DNA of 64,000 nucleotides from contig NW_015622541.1 in the NCBI RefSeq assembly GCF_000835495.1, forward strand, positions 7,626,001 through 7,690,000. The letters are read 5' to 3'. Every line of letters begins with the position of its first letter. The stretch's first letter is position 1. Position numbers and translations under genes: made by a program. Shown here one piece after another: positions 21,501 to 32,839 of the stretch. The stretch comes from Cladophialophora immunda (taxonomy: Eukaryota > Ascomycota > Eurotiomycetes > Chaetothyriales > Herpotrichiellaceae). The notes below the pieces were generated by a model. That model had not been told where the DNA came from. It did not search any database and worked only from the letters and a program-made list of their open reading frames with translations.

Positions 21501-23899
21501 ATGGATCGAGAAGCCGAAGTCCTGGCAGAAGCCGCCATGTGTCATGATTCTGAAGTGCCGCCGTCCCCTTCGGCCCGGCCTGCACGGAGTGGTCGAGCCC
21601 GTACCGCCTGTCACCGGTGTCACATCAAGAAGACTCGGTGTGATGTGTCTGCCCGGCTACCTTGCTCCAGCTGTGCGGCAAAGTCGTCAGAATGCGTGCT
21701 GGTTGAATCGCGGCGTGGCAGGTAATGTTTCTTCGACCGATCTTCAAGAGATGGCTACTCACCGAGGACGAAGATATCTTCGAAAACGGCGTACGCCTCA
21801 AGATCAGAGACCGAATACGAAGTCGGTATACACGTCGCCAGCCACGGAATATTGACTCTCGAACCGTCACACAGCTGCCTCTGTAATACCTGCCCACACA
21901 AATGCAAGTATTGGACAAGTCAATGCCGCTCTTCCGGCCCTCCCACACCAACAGTCACATGGTCCTTTGGCTTCCAGTGGCCATGCCTTGCGGCCCGTCC
22001 TCGCCGCAGGGTCGTCTCCAAGGAGCAATCGTGTGGCTAGCCCTTTCCTCTCCGACAACGATTCCCCGGACATGCTCTACGCCCAGGTTGCCGAAAGAAG
22101 TGTCAATGCCAGTAATGAACCTTTGCCTGACGTCGCGGACAGTGTCTTTCTGGGTGAGACGTTCAGCTTGACGTATGTAGTTCACGATGTGTTGGCCCCG
22201 TTCCTGAGCAAAGACCCGCTCCATCAAAGGTGTTTGCATGTCCCCATCCACGACACTAGCAAAAGCTACCAAGAAGGTCCTCCGGTGCGCAATATCCGCT
22301 CTCTCTTTCACATGAGCTTTTGGTGGGGTCGGCCCAACGATTTGAAGGACTCGTGGTACTGGCTAGGTACGGCGATCAGCATTGCAAAGAGCCTAGGTCT
22401 TCATCGCACGTAGGCAATCCTTCCAGGAGTTTAATGCCCTGTTTTGACTCCACAAACTAACTAATAATCGTCCCACAGCACAGCATCGTCCAACTTTAAG
22501 CCAGAGAAGACTCGGCTCTGGAAGCGGCTCTGGTGGTCACTGCAGGTGAGTCGACCCTGCCATCGAAGATATTGTAAGATCCGGGTTTGACTCTGTGGAA
22601 TGTAGATCCGTGATGTACTTGTCAGTGCATCTCTAGGTCGACCACGACACATCTGGCAGGGCGACTGCGATATCGAAGAACCTGGTCCTGCAGACGTGAG
22701 AGAACAATGCGACCAATGCGACCCTGACGCTGCCAGTTACTTCATCCAGCTTGCGAAGCTCAGCACACTCAGTGGGCAATCCCCATTTCCCTGTGATGGC
22801 CAAAATTTCTCACCGCATATATAGTAAGTCGAATTGTGGATGCAAGATATGGATGGGCTCAGTCAGCAGCCGCCATTGACCGCCGGACGAGTCTCGAGGA
22901 TGCTATGCTGCGTTTCCAGGAACAAATCCCTACCGAGTTGGTATATCGCGGCGTCGACAGCAGCTCGGGCCGCGGTCTCTGGGCCTCGATGCTGCTGATG
23001 ACGTACAAGTAAGTCTGCTCACAACGATACCGAGATCGATCGATCGTACACTGACACTTGAGCAAAGCTACGCGATGATCTTGCTTTCTCAACCGCCACG
23101 CGGCCTGGCTGGACAAGAGCAGACGTGGGAATGGGGAAACGCCCAGAAAGCTTTTGCCGCGGCCGGCGCCATCACTCGGGCGATCGAGGATCTGCTTTCG
23201 GCCTCGCTCGTCAGACTATGTCAAGTACACACGTAGGACGATGGTGATTCTCTCTCTATTATTGAAGCTCACTGACTCTCGATTTGCAGTGTGACCGCCC
23301 TGTTCAGCGCTCTCGCAGTCCACATGTACGCCATATGCACATCTCAAGCCGTCAACCATGACCTTGCAGAGATGCGGGCCAAGGTGTGCATGCTGGGTCT
23401 GGCATCGATGCAGGAAGCGTGGCCCGTCGGCGGCTGGGTGCTCAAGCTATTCGATAGAATCATGCAAAGGCTCAAAGCGAAAACTCCTTATGACAAAGAA
23501 TCAAGAGGAGGCCATGAGCAGAGCTGGCCGGAGCCAAATAATAAAGACACGGCAGAAGGACAACTTTTGTATGTGCCACCCCAAGGACCAGATATTGAGG
23601 CTTTTCCACAAGGGCAAAACGAACTTGCAGACCGATTCGAAAGGATCACCGAGTATGTAGCTCAGGATGTCAGCTCCTTGGACCAAGGCGACCGGGGAGA
23701 CAACAGCGAGACAGCTCAAGTTGCGTCTGCAGCTGACGTCCCGTCTCAGTCCACAGTCGAAACCGACTTGGATTTCCCAGCGAGCCTCTTCGCCTTCGAC
23801 GACACCATGGGCAATCAGGTTTTCGATCAAGGGAAGTTTTTCCAGTGGCTGGACTTGCCACCATTACAGGACGTCGGTCCCCATGTGTGGCCAGCTTAG
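21501..23899 (+). CDS. Zn2Cys6 fungal-specific transcription factor
   Basis: Eight exons are inferred: 21501-21721, 21774-21825, 21955-22409, 22479-22545, 22606-22771, 22825-23008, 23068-23232 and 23290-23899; introns are 52-129 nt. The sum is 1920 nt, 639 residues. The C6 cluster lies at Cys37, 40, 47, 55, 58 and 65 (spacing 2-6-7-2-6), followed by the usual RRGRYLRKRR basic stretch created by removing intron 1. The Fungal_trans core includes SFWWGRPNDLKDSWYWLGTAISIAKSLGLHR, LWKRLWWSLQIRDVLVSASLGRP and KLSTLISRIVDARYGWAQ. Each of these spans or abuts a splice site, which supports the model. Exon 2/3 boundaries are the least certain. The C-terminus is Asp/Pro/Gln-rich. It sits between the CoA-transferase and the SDR/BVMO pair and is a reasonable candidate regulator of either (inference). 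Confidence 0.83.
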
Positions 23900-24307
23900 A
23901 ACTATTTGAGCAGTGGGTGTTTGACTCCTATGGGAACAGGGGCATCCAACAGTCTCGATACATTGACCTTACCAGTATTTATGTAGTCAACTATTCAATG
24001 GCCTCACAGTACAGGAGACCAATCGACCTCTCTAACTGTCTGTTGTTCAGAGGCAGTCGATTTAATACCTCTGACAAGGCGCAGAGGGAGCACGATACTT
24101 CCTTCTCGTGTATCAAAAGGCAGATGAACCAATACGTGAGCTACCTTAAAAGCTTGAGTAAGACTTTCTGACAAGACCAAGAAGCTAGATTGCGAAATCG
24201 AAGCCGTTCGGTCATCTCCATTTGCATGAACTCCACTAGAGCAACATGCTGGTGTCGAAACACTCGGGTAACAATCAAATGGGTACGCGGAAAGAGACGG
24301 GGCCTTT
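23900..24307. other. Convergent intergenic region
   Basis: 408 bp between the 3' ends of the regulator (plus) and the SDR gene (minus). It should hold both polyadenylation regions. No gene seen. Confidence 0.5.
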
Positions 24308-25213
24308 TCAAACACCCCTGCCACCATCCACCTCCATATTAATGCCTGTTACGAACGCACTTTCATCGCTCGCAAGGTACAAGGCCGCGTATCCGATGTC
24401 ATTATCATCCATCAGTCTCCCAAGGGGCGCATTGCCCACAAACTTCTTCCGATTCTCCGGCGTATCGGGCACACCGACAAACGTCTCGAATAGCCCGGTG
24501 CCAGAGAGCAACGGGCACACGCAGTTGAATCGTATCTGGTGGGGGCCAAATTCCGCTGCCAGCCCTTTCGTAGCCTTGCCAAGTTTGTCAGCTGCTACGT
24601 TTTCAGGTGAAGACGTGCAGATAACAACACACTTGATTCTGGTCATCTATCGCCACGGAGGGGCTGCCAGAGGGTGTCATGAGAAGGGGAAGAGAAGATG
24701 CAGACTTACATTGGACACAGCCCCTTTGGTTGCGTTGTACCATACGAGTCCCGGCCGGGGCCTCACGCTCCCAATGCTGGAAACGTTGATTACCGACCCG
24801 CCCGTGCCTTGTTCCACCATCTTCCTCACGACCACGTTGACGCTGTAAAAGATGCTGTCCACGTTGACCGCAATGCACCTTTCAAAATCGGCTTTGGTCA
24901 CGTCGAGCGCCGGCTTGTTTCGATGGCTGGTGCCGGCGTTGTTGACCAAGATATCGACCTTGCCCCATTTTGAAAGCACACAGTCCAGCGCCGCCTTCCA
25001 CTCCGACTCCAATGTCACATTGAGCTCGACGAAGTGCAGGTTGGGGTGCTGTGCCGCGACGGCCTCGCCGCTGGCAGTGTTGATGTCTGCGACCAGCACA
25101 AAAGCACCTTCTTTGGCGAAGATAGTGGCGATCGCGGCGCCGAACCCGCTTGCTGCGCCAGTCACGATCGCCGTCTTCCCGGCGAGGCGCCCTTTCTTGC
25201 TCGGCTCAGACAT
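24308..25213 (-). CDS. Short-chain dehydrogenase/reductase (classical SDR)
   Basis: Two exons, 25213-24710 and 24574-24308, with a 135-nt intron; 771 nt, 256 residues. Classical SDR landmarks are the dinucleotide motif TGAASGFG (residues 18-25), VADIN after beta-2 (acidic residue suggesting NAD preference), LVNNAGTSH, the active-site Ser in INVSSIGSV, the Tyr-x3-Lys YNATK, and a C-terminus with LASDESAFVTGINMEVDGG. Splicing restores SNATKGLAAEFGPHQIRFN. The enzyme would interconvert a secondary alcohol and a ketone. It is divergently transcribed from the Baeyer-Villiger monooxygenase with a 796-bp shared promoter. An alcohol dehydrogenase supplying the ketone for the monooxygenase is the natural reading (inference). 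Confidence 0.93.
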
Positions 25214-26009
25214 TCTCTGCGCTGTGTTGAGAGGTCAGAAATCCGCAACGAGGCAGCTTAGGTTGACCTCAGATGATATAGTGGTATGAGGACTGTTCTT
25301 AGCCTCTAATGTTAAGGCGGCGTGCTCTAAGATGATCTCGTGGAGTGAGGACTCACTTGTTTGCCCGAAATTATGTGGACCGAGCAAGTCAAGCGCCCGT
25401 TACATACTTGTATGTGTTCCTGTGTGTAGCGGAAACTACAATGCTTTGCTATGAGCAGTCTAGCTCAATATTTGCCTCGTGATTATCGGGGATGCGAGGA
25501 TATGGATATAGAATGCTAGAACCACATGGTGGGGCAGCCCGGCCAACAGACACTTTGCCGAAGAGCTAGTTCATTTGAATCTAGCCCGGTCGTTGACCAC
25601 GAGACTCATGTCCAGGCCATCAAGCAGACGAATAGTGGATCCTGGCCCCTTCTGGGAATACGGCTATTTGGTTGAGTTGCCGGATCGTAAAATGTCAGTA
25701 CAATTCCGGCCCGCCCAGATTGAGCCTGATGAGTGTGGCGCCATCAGTCCTGATACCTGCCCTCTCTTCGGGAAGATCATTCCACAAGGCCGGCAAGCCT
25801 TTGTGGGACCTACCGAGGTATTGTGAGGACGACATTGGTATCGTTGAAAGGCCGCTCTTGAAAAACCTCTGGCAATGATATCGATCATACACCTTCAACC
25901 GGTTAGTACTTAAACCGAACGGGTTCGTGGCAGGAGTTTTTTCAGCTGTAACGCTATTACTATCACTATTGGTAGCACAAAGGTATAGATATTCCATGTC
26001 CACGTTGCG
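25214..26009. promoter_or_regulatory. Divergent promoter of SDR and Baeyer-Villiger monooxygenase
   Basis: 796 bp between start codons. Short open frames only. At 25498-25511 there is a close pair of GGATAT elements (GGATATGGATATAG), related to the arrays at 19.0, 32.1 and 36.9 kb but with a 6-bp step. Regulatory role is inferred. Confidence 0.45.
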
Positions 26010-28075
26010 ATGGGCGATCCTCAGATCATCGATGGCCATTCAGTCCAGGAGGCGGTCCCGACGGCGGTGCCTGGTTTTAGCAACAAGTCCAACACCTCGT
26101 TACCCTCGTCGACAGACCGACCAGCCTTCTCCCCGGAATGGATCACCAAGGCTCCATCCGGCTATATGATATCTGAACATCTGATAGGAGAGCCGCCACG
26201 GAACCAGGAGCCCTTTCGCATCCTATGTCTGGGTGCTGGTGCGTCTGGCATCGACTTCTTACATCACACTGTCACGCTCGATGCTTTCAAGGGTTTAAAT
26301 GTGGAAATCATATGTTACGAGAAGAATAACGATGTGGGTGGGACATGGCTCGAGAATAGGTGTGTCGTTCGCAATCGGGGCAGCCATAGGTTTTGCTAAC
26401 AATTGGCGATTCAGGTATCCAGGATGTGCGTGCGACGTGCCCAGCGTTTGCTATCAATTCCCGTGGAAGCCAAAGTCCGATTGGGCGAGTTTCTACTCAG
26501 AGAGTCGCGAGATATGGCAGTACATGCGCAGCATCGTCGATGAGGAGAAACTCGACAAGTTTATTCAATACAATACAGAAGTCACCAGGGCGGCCTGGAA
26601 CGAAGACAAGTCTCGATGGATCATCACGTCGCGGCACTACACCGAGCCCGATCATTGGGAGGAGCGCGAGGAGGAGTACCACTTCTTTGTGAATGCTTCA
26701 GGATTTCTCAAGTGAGTTCCCTGAAACGTGTACGTGGATGACAGACCGTTGACTCCTTCGACAGTGCCTGGAAATGGCCAGACATTCCCGGACTGCACGA
26801 TTTCCGCGGAAACCTCTATCACACAGCAAACTACGACGACACCGTCGACCTCAAGGGGAAGAGGGTTGCCGTTATAGGAAGCGGAAGCTCTGGGGTCCAA
26901 GTGGTGGCCTCGATATATCAAGAGGTTGACCAGCTCTACCATTGGGTTCGGAGTCCGATCTGGGTGACTGCAGGCTACGGTTCCAAGTACGCTGGCGAGA
27001 ATGGGGCTAACTTCCAATGTAAGGAGTTCTCTGACGAAGCACCCTGACCCTCTGACTGACCTGATTTCAAGATTCCAAAGAGCAGCAACAGGCTTGGGCC
27101 AGGGACGAAGGTCAATATCTCTCCTACCGCAAAAAGGTGGAGAGGGAATTGAACATCCGTTTCAAGTTCATCTTACGCAACACTCAGGAGGCTGAGGAGG
27201 CGTTGAACGTAAGCGTCTACCGCCTCCCGAATGTCAATCATGCTAATCTTTCGTGGCAGTTCTCCTATGGTGAAATGGCCAGGAGGCTTTCCTACAACCA
27301 AGAAATCATGTCGCATATCATACCGAAGAATTTCAACGTCGGCTGCCGTCGCCCGACACCCGGGACGGGATATCTGGAAGCACTCGTGGCGCCCAAAACC
27401 AAGGTCTTCTTCGACACGTTGCACTCTATCACGCCGAACGGGTTCAAGCCCAGCTCGTCCGAGCCAGAAGTCGCCGTGGATGTGATCATCTGCGCCACCG
27501 GTTTCGACACCTCCTTTCAGCCTCGGTTTCCCGTTGTCGGCTTGAACGGGACCAACGTCAGCGAGCTTTGGCAAGAGCACGCTCTGGGGTACATCAGCAC
27601 CGGCGTGCCCGACATGCCCAACTATTTCACTTACTTCGGCCCCTACGGCCCCGTGGCCCAGGGGTCTCTGATACCCGTCGCCACGGCGCTGTCGCGCCAT
27701 CTGGTCGCCATCGTCAAGAAGATGCGCCTCGAACACATCCGCCGCCTCTCGCCCAAGCCGAGCGTCGTGGCGGACTTTGGCGAACACGCCAAGACCTATC
27801 ACCATCGCACCGCATGGACGGATCCGTGTCGGAGTTGGTTCAAACAGGGCCGGGTGGCCGCGAATCCCATCGTGTGGCCCGGGTCGCGTCTGCACTACCT
27901 CGACGTGCTGTCCGCGCCAAAGTTCGAGGACTATGACATTGAATACGAGAGCGGCAATCGCTGGGGCTGGCTGGGCAGTGGGTTCTCTGCCATCGAATTC
28001 AACGGCGGAGATGTGACGTATTATTTGGGTGAAGAAACCGAGAAAGACAGGGAGGAGAGGTTGCAGGACAGTTGA
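26010..28075 (+). CDS. Baeyer-Villiger-type flavin monooxygenase
   Basis: Five exons: 26010-26359, 26415-26711, 26765-27018, 27072-27208 and 27260-28075. Introns are 55, 53, 53 and 51 nt; the last is in frame and carries a GCTAAT branch-like site. The sum is 1854 nt, 617 residues. FAD-binding LGAGASG (about 75-80), the class I BVMO fingerprint GGTWLENRYPGCACD (110-124, completed by splicing), the linker motif FRGNLYHTANY (229-239) and NADPH-binding GSGSSG (254-259) are in canonical order. In the linker motif the usual Trp after HTxx is Tyr. The C-terminal domain has the expected ATGFDTSF and NYFTYFGPYGP segments. Class I BVMOs use NADPH and O2 to insert oxygen next to a ketone, giving esters or lactones. 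Homologues act in cyclic-ketone, terpenoid and steroid catabolism and in mycotoxin pathways. With the adjacent SDR and nearby lactonase-like MBL, a catabolic ring-opening role is favoured (inference). Confidence 0.93.
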
Positions 28076-28628
28076 AGAAAAGGATGAGACCAACTTTAGT
28101 CGAAGTAGAGAACTGGCTACGACTACTTCACAGTAACGCGTGCGGTAGGTTCCGAGCAGCTACTCTAGACGGACTCTAGGCTTGATCGAGTTGATCATAT
28201 CAAGCACCGGCCTAGAATCCTGCGTTAGTTCTGTTCGGTCCAGATGGTCGCCGCAGGTCATTCTCAAAGTGGTACTGTCCGATGCTCAGTCATAGTCGGG
28301 GCACCCGAGCTTCTGTGCGTATGTTAAGATGAAGCAGCAAGTGCAGAGGACCGCACTCCTATCCTGGACGGTTTAGAGCTTGTTACATTGAAGAAAGCGA
28401 CAGAGCTATCTTGCCAGGCTAAATACATGTCCGACAGACTGTTCGGGAGGCCCATGAAGGACTCGCACAGAAGGCAGGTGCGTCCTGTCCAGCATACTCT
28501 GATATGCGTCCAGAAAGGAGCAAATACCATTGGTCTGTGTGTCCCATTAGCACAATTTCTCGTCAATATTGCTTGACAAAACCACGGTAGATTTCCCTTC
28601 GACGGAGATTCTGTTCAGGATCGACAAG
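28076..28628. other. Convergent intergenic region
   Basis: 553 bp between the stop codons of the BVMO (plus) and the frameshifted SDR (minus). No gene or structured repeat recognised. Confidence 0.45.
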
Positions 28629-29619
28629 CTAGTCACTCCTAACTCCCTCGACTACCACCTTGTCCCACTCTCCGAGATAGGGCAGGATACCTTTAATTGC
28701 TTCGCTTTTGCGGCTTGTAATGCTCGCAGGCCCCTGTGGGCCGGGATCGTTCAGCAGAGAGACTTCCCGCCACTTGATCTCATGGCAGATCTCTAGAACC
28801 GTGCCGCCTTTATATTGTGGCTCGGTCAAGAGTGCGAACATGGCGTTTGCTACGTGCTCTGGTGCAAGGAGAGTGTCCTTTTCAAGGTCCAAGAACCTGG
28901 ACGCCTCGGGATGGCCTGTGAACAGGGGTGTTCCGACCGTTCTATTTATGTATTTTGTAAGTTAAAGACGGTATTTACCCTGAGCTGACCTTGAATGAAC
29001 CTGGATCTTTGGGGCTTGGGTCGTGTCACTTACCCCGGCGCCACTCCAAGAACTCGAATCCCTGCCATGGCTTCGAGTGAGCCCATGCTGCGGATGAAGC
29101 TGTTAACGCCATGTTTGGACGCGGTGTAGAGCGGTGTCACGACGCTTGATCGTTGCCCTGCGATGCTGGAGATGTGTATGATCGTACCGGTTTTGCGAGC
29201 TTGAGCCAGGTGCCGGATCGCAATCCGCGTCAGCTTGATGGGATGGACCGGGTCGATGTCCAGCACTTTGTAGCGCGAATTCCGATCTCCATCCTCCCAG
29301 AATGAATTGGACGATGGTTTGTAGACTCCTGCGCCCGCGACAACAATGTCAGGTTCGGCCCCAAATGCGGCATTGCTCTCCTTGAAGGCGTTTTCAAGCT
29401 CGTTCCAGTCCGTCACATCGACTCGAAGAAATCTGACCCGAGGGGCATCAGAGTGATTTGCGGGTTGAGTCGACGCAAACAACTGCTTCGCAGTGTCGTG
29501 CAGACCAAGATCCGCAACCAGAACCTTGCAACTTGCATTATAGAGTAATTTGCAAAGGCAAGGATAATGCCTGACCCTCCCCCTGTGACCAATGCCACTT
29601 TATCCTGAAGTTGTTGCAT
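28629..29619 (-). pseudogene. Short-chain dehydrogenase with apparent 1-nt frameshift
   Basis: The reading frame starts at 29619 (MQQLQDKVALVTGGGSGI...), with a normal SDR nucleotide-binding start, and runs out of frame at about 29550. The next frame continues directly with KVLVADLG and then LRVDVTDW, VVAGAGVY, HISSIAGQ, the catalytic YTASK and VLGVAPG. A 92-nt intron (29033-28942) joins it to TVGTPLFTGHPEASRFLD and a C-terminus with GGTVLEI and NDPGPQGP. The second part resembles 15-hydroxyprostaglandin-dehydrogenase-like fungal SDRs. The switch needs one base inserted near the GCAAATTACTC stretch; no intron with usual borders repairs it. Either the gene is a recent pseudogene or the assembly has a base error. 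All catalytic residues downstream remain intact, which fits a very recent lesion or an error. The protein would be about 260 residues if the frame were continuous. Confidence 0.75.
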
Positions 29620-30114
29620 CCTTTATTTCAGACGGGATAGTCAACAACCAGAATTCTTGCGTTTTATGCTTCGTATCACCAATTAAGCCCGCTCATTCAC
29701 GGAGTATTCCATTCACAGTGATCTTGGTCCGCCGCTGCCTCCTGAACGGCTAAGGAGTCATGCATAAAGCCCTGGCTACTGTCAAATTGCCGGCTTCTTG
29801 CTCCGGAGTCCGATTCTCGGCTTCTTCAATACTGCCCAATGCGTGGAGCATTCCAGAGAAGTGGAGTCCTCAGAATGAGAAAAGCCATCAGACCGAGCAC
29901 CAGACATGACCGGGAGCGGTTTTCACTTCTTCCACAATCTTACTGGCCGCGGCTTTTGCAGCTTGAATGCAGAGTAATTTGACGAAATGAGTTACGTGTG
30001 TCCTATTGCCCGACAACAAGTAGAAGGCGCAGAGTACCACAACTTCTCTGAGACATATGGCCAGCTATCTCCAACTATCCGGCAGACCTAACAGTACATG
30101 CGCCTGTTGCTACC
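29620..30114. other. Intergenic, upstream of the frameshifted SDR
   Basis: 495 bp between the SDR start and the stop of the second Dal5-like permease (both minus strand). No gene recognised; no GGATRTA array noticed. Confidence 0.4.
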
Positions 30115-31878
30115 TCAAAGAGCGTAGCGCCAGGCCGGGTGGAAATCGCACAAGTCTTCGAAATCCTGCTCCATGCGAGGGTCGATCTCGCCGTTTGCTT
30201 CAAGTTCCCGGGCCTTTGCATCGCGCTGGGCATTAGCCCGCTTCATGATGAAATACATGACCACAACAGCGACCATGGCGACTACACAAAGAGCCATCGT
30301 GATGCCGTGGCCCTTATAGTATCGTGGAGGAGTATCGTACACCTGGGTCGCGATGATGGCGTAGCTCTGAATGAAGATCTGGCTGATCCAAATGGCCGTA
30401 GCGCGCTTCGTGAACCCGCCGTGTATGGTGTTAATCCACACGACGCACAGCACGGTGCCGGGATATGTGCCTGTCAGCACGAAACAAAGTCCGGCGACCA
30501 AGGCAACCTTGTTCGTGGTGGCAAGGAGGATGACGAACCCAACGAGCGACGTGGCGAAGCAGCCGAAGATCAGGAAGGCTCGGTGGTTAAGGTAATCGGA
30601 CAGGAAACTCATGCCCACGAGTGCGGCAAAGCCGAACGCATACGGCACCATGGAGAATAACTGCGTCTGGAGCGGCGAGAAGTTGAACTCTTTGATGAAT
30701 GTGGGCAACAGCACGGAAAACCCTTGGATGACGGGGCCGAAGCCGGCGATCATGAGCGCGCAGAGATACAGCTTGGGGTCCTTGAGCGCGATCCAAACCT
30801 GGTGGTATCGAACGCCCGATTGATCGCTCACTTGGCCTGTGGTAGTATTGGTATCAGTTTGCTTTTCAAAATCGTCGGGTATGTGCTGGGGCAAGGCTTA
30901 CTCTAGCGCATTCGCTGCGCAACGATATTACGCTCTCCTTCATGTGGGAACAGGAATTGCCCTTTCTTGACAACAACGTCGGGCAGGCCGGGTAGGAGAG
31001 CAATTATGAAGAGCGAGAATGTAATGGTTAATACCCCTTCAATGATAAACAGCCACTGCCAAGCGTGGTAGCCCTTCGCGCCATCGAGATTCCTCTCAAT
31101 GCCGTAGGAGATGAGACCACTAAACGCTCCAGCGATGGGGCTCATTCCGTACACAGCAGCTATACAAGGAACATCAGCTGTGGGGATCTCGAAGAGCCTG
31201 AGCCGCTCAACTTACCTGTCCTTCGCGATAGTTCGTGTGGTTTATACCACAGGCTAGTATAGAGGTAAGCATTGTAGCTGGTGCCCTCTGCCAAGCCGAG
31301 CAAGAGTCGAAGAACCATCAACGATGCGTAGCTTTCGACAGCAGTGAAGCAAGCGGCTAGAACCCCAAACAGGAGGACCGCGCATCCAATGACCAGGTTC
31401 GCGGGGAGCTTTCGAAGCAGGATCCCTGCAAGCAGTTCGACCAGCATATACCCCAGGACTGCGACTGTGAGAAACGTGCTGAACAGCAAAGATACAGCTC
31501 AGTACCTACAGAACATCATAAGACAGTTATAGAACTGGCTGTTGTCGATACCAATGTCTTTTTGCAGGCCCATGATACGCGCGTTGCCGATGTTTCCACG
31601 GTCCTGCAAGAGTCGGCCACCATCTATTCACTTCATCAATCTGAAAGACGTACCAGATAGGCAAAAAAGATGGCCCCGGAAAGCAAGGGCAAGATCAGTG
31701 TGTCGATCTTACGCACGAGTCTGCGCTCCTCCTTGCTTTTCGGGCTCACCACGCGCACATCAGCAGCCTCAATGCCAATCCCTTTGTGAAGAGACGCCTC
31801 GGTGATGTTGGCCACCTTTTCGTGGTGCTCGGGATCTCTGTCGGACTTTTCGACACATGTTGCTACGCCAGCCTCCAT
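30115..31878 (-). CDS. Dal5-like MFS transporter with an in-frame TAG at an exon edge (possible pseudogene)
   Basis: Five exons are inferred: 31878-31654, 31603-31510, 31464-31216, 31159-30902 and 30836-30115. Introns are 50, 45, 56 and 65 nt; 1548 nt, 515 codons. An upstream in-frame ATG at 32034 would add 52 residues. The family pattern is intact: RRLVRKIDTLILPLLSGAIFFAYL, DRGNIGNARIMGLQKDIGID, LRLLLGLAEGTSYNAYLYTSLWY, YGMSPIAGAFSGLISYGIE, and a terminal HPAWRYAL like that of the first permease. The oddity is a TAG codon (30905-30903) two bases before the consensus GTAAGC donor of intron 4. Using that donor leaves the stop in the message. A GC donor six bases earlier would keep the frame and skip the stop, but it is a poor match. 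So either a nonsense lesion, a GC-AG intron or a base error. The substrate is probably an organic anion. Confidence 0.75.
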
Positions 31879-32839
31879 GTTGGCAATTTGATCGGGGTTT
31901 ATTGGTGGATGATGGGCAGAGAGACCGAGAGGGAAAGGGTCATGACGGTCAACAGAGCGAGCTGTCGATTTGCCGGCAAACCGTCCAGACTTTATGATGT
32001 TGTCGACGCGTCCATCAGCAGAGTCTCCCGTCACTCAAGTGCCTTTACTGTGGAGCCCCGCCTACCCCGTATTCGGGGCCCCAGACTTTGCTTACTGTTC
32101 CCTCTACCCCCGTAAATCCGTACATCCGCAAAGCCTGCCACCTGGAGCAGAAGTAGAGCTAGCAGTGTGGATATACGGATATACCTCTCACCACCCTATA
32201 AGTTCTAGAAACAGCCTCTCCAAAGTCCCATTTAGCGCTTTCCCGACGCAGCGTGGTGGACGGCTAAAGAGGCCGAGATATGGACCGGGGGTCTAGAACT
32301 TCGGCTCAGGGGCCCCATGACATTGTACATTCGCCGTCGCGCGACAAAAGCCCATTTCTCACACCGACCACGTCTGCGAAGCCGAATCACACGAAGGTAC
32401 ACGAGATTTACCATGAAATATATCGGAATTGTATTGAGCTCATTACGCATTGCGCCCGAGCAAAGGACACTGTCGAGAGCCATGAGCTCATAGTGTTCAC
32501 AGCTCTAGGCTTGATCGTGTCATCGGTTGGGGCTCGATGTTCAGCAGCCCCGAGATGGGATCCGAGATGCCGCTTCTCTTCTCTGGGAGCAAGGTCGTGA
32601 TTCTGAACAAACTGGCATTGTCACAGACCTTTGTCTTCAAGGAAGAAGAAGAAAGGATTCAGTGCATGACAAATATATCTGTCGGAGAACTACTACTCAA
32701 ATTCTCTCTGTCAAGGATAGAAGCGTTAATCGGTTCTCCATAAAAGTTAGGCACCAATTATGCCACTGAGGGCAAGTAGACCTCAGGAGACTCAGTAGCA
32801 GCGCGCTTGGGCTGGTGAATGACGGCAGCCTTGCCAATG
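31879..32839. promoter_or_regulatory. Region between Dal5-like permease and metallo-beta-lactamase gene
   Basis: 961 bp. The first part may still be coding if the upstream ATG at 32034 is used. It contains paired GGATRTA-type elements at 32112-32127 and 32169-32184, listed separately, within 90-310 bp of the permease start. The rest (32200-32839) shows only short frames without motifs and includes the 3' region of the metallo-beta-lactamase gene. Confidence 0.5.
32112..32184. promoter_or_regulatory. Two oppositely oriented 8-bp-step pairs of GGATRTA elements
   Basis: GTAAATCC (32112-32119) and GTACATCC (32120-32127) abut head to tail. On the other orientation, GGATATAC at 32169-32176 is followed without a gap by an identical GGATATAC at 32177-32184. 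Both pairs have an exact 8-bp step and lie upstream of the second Dal5-like permease. The same element occurs upstream of the first Dal5-like permease. Confidence 0.5.

Noticed and set aside
27173..28093. 306-codon minus-strand open frame opposite the last BVMO exon
   Set aside because: It is the antisense shadow of high-GC coding DNA; the plus-strand frame has the full BVMO pattern and correct splicing.
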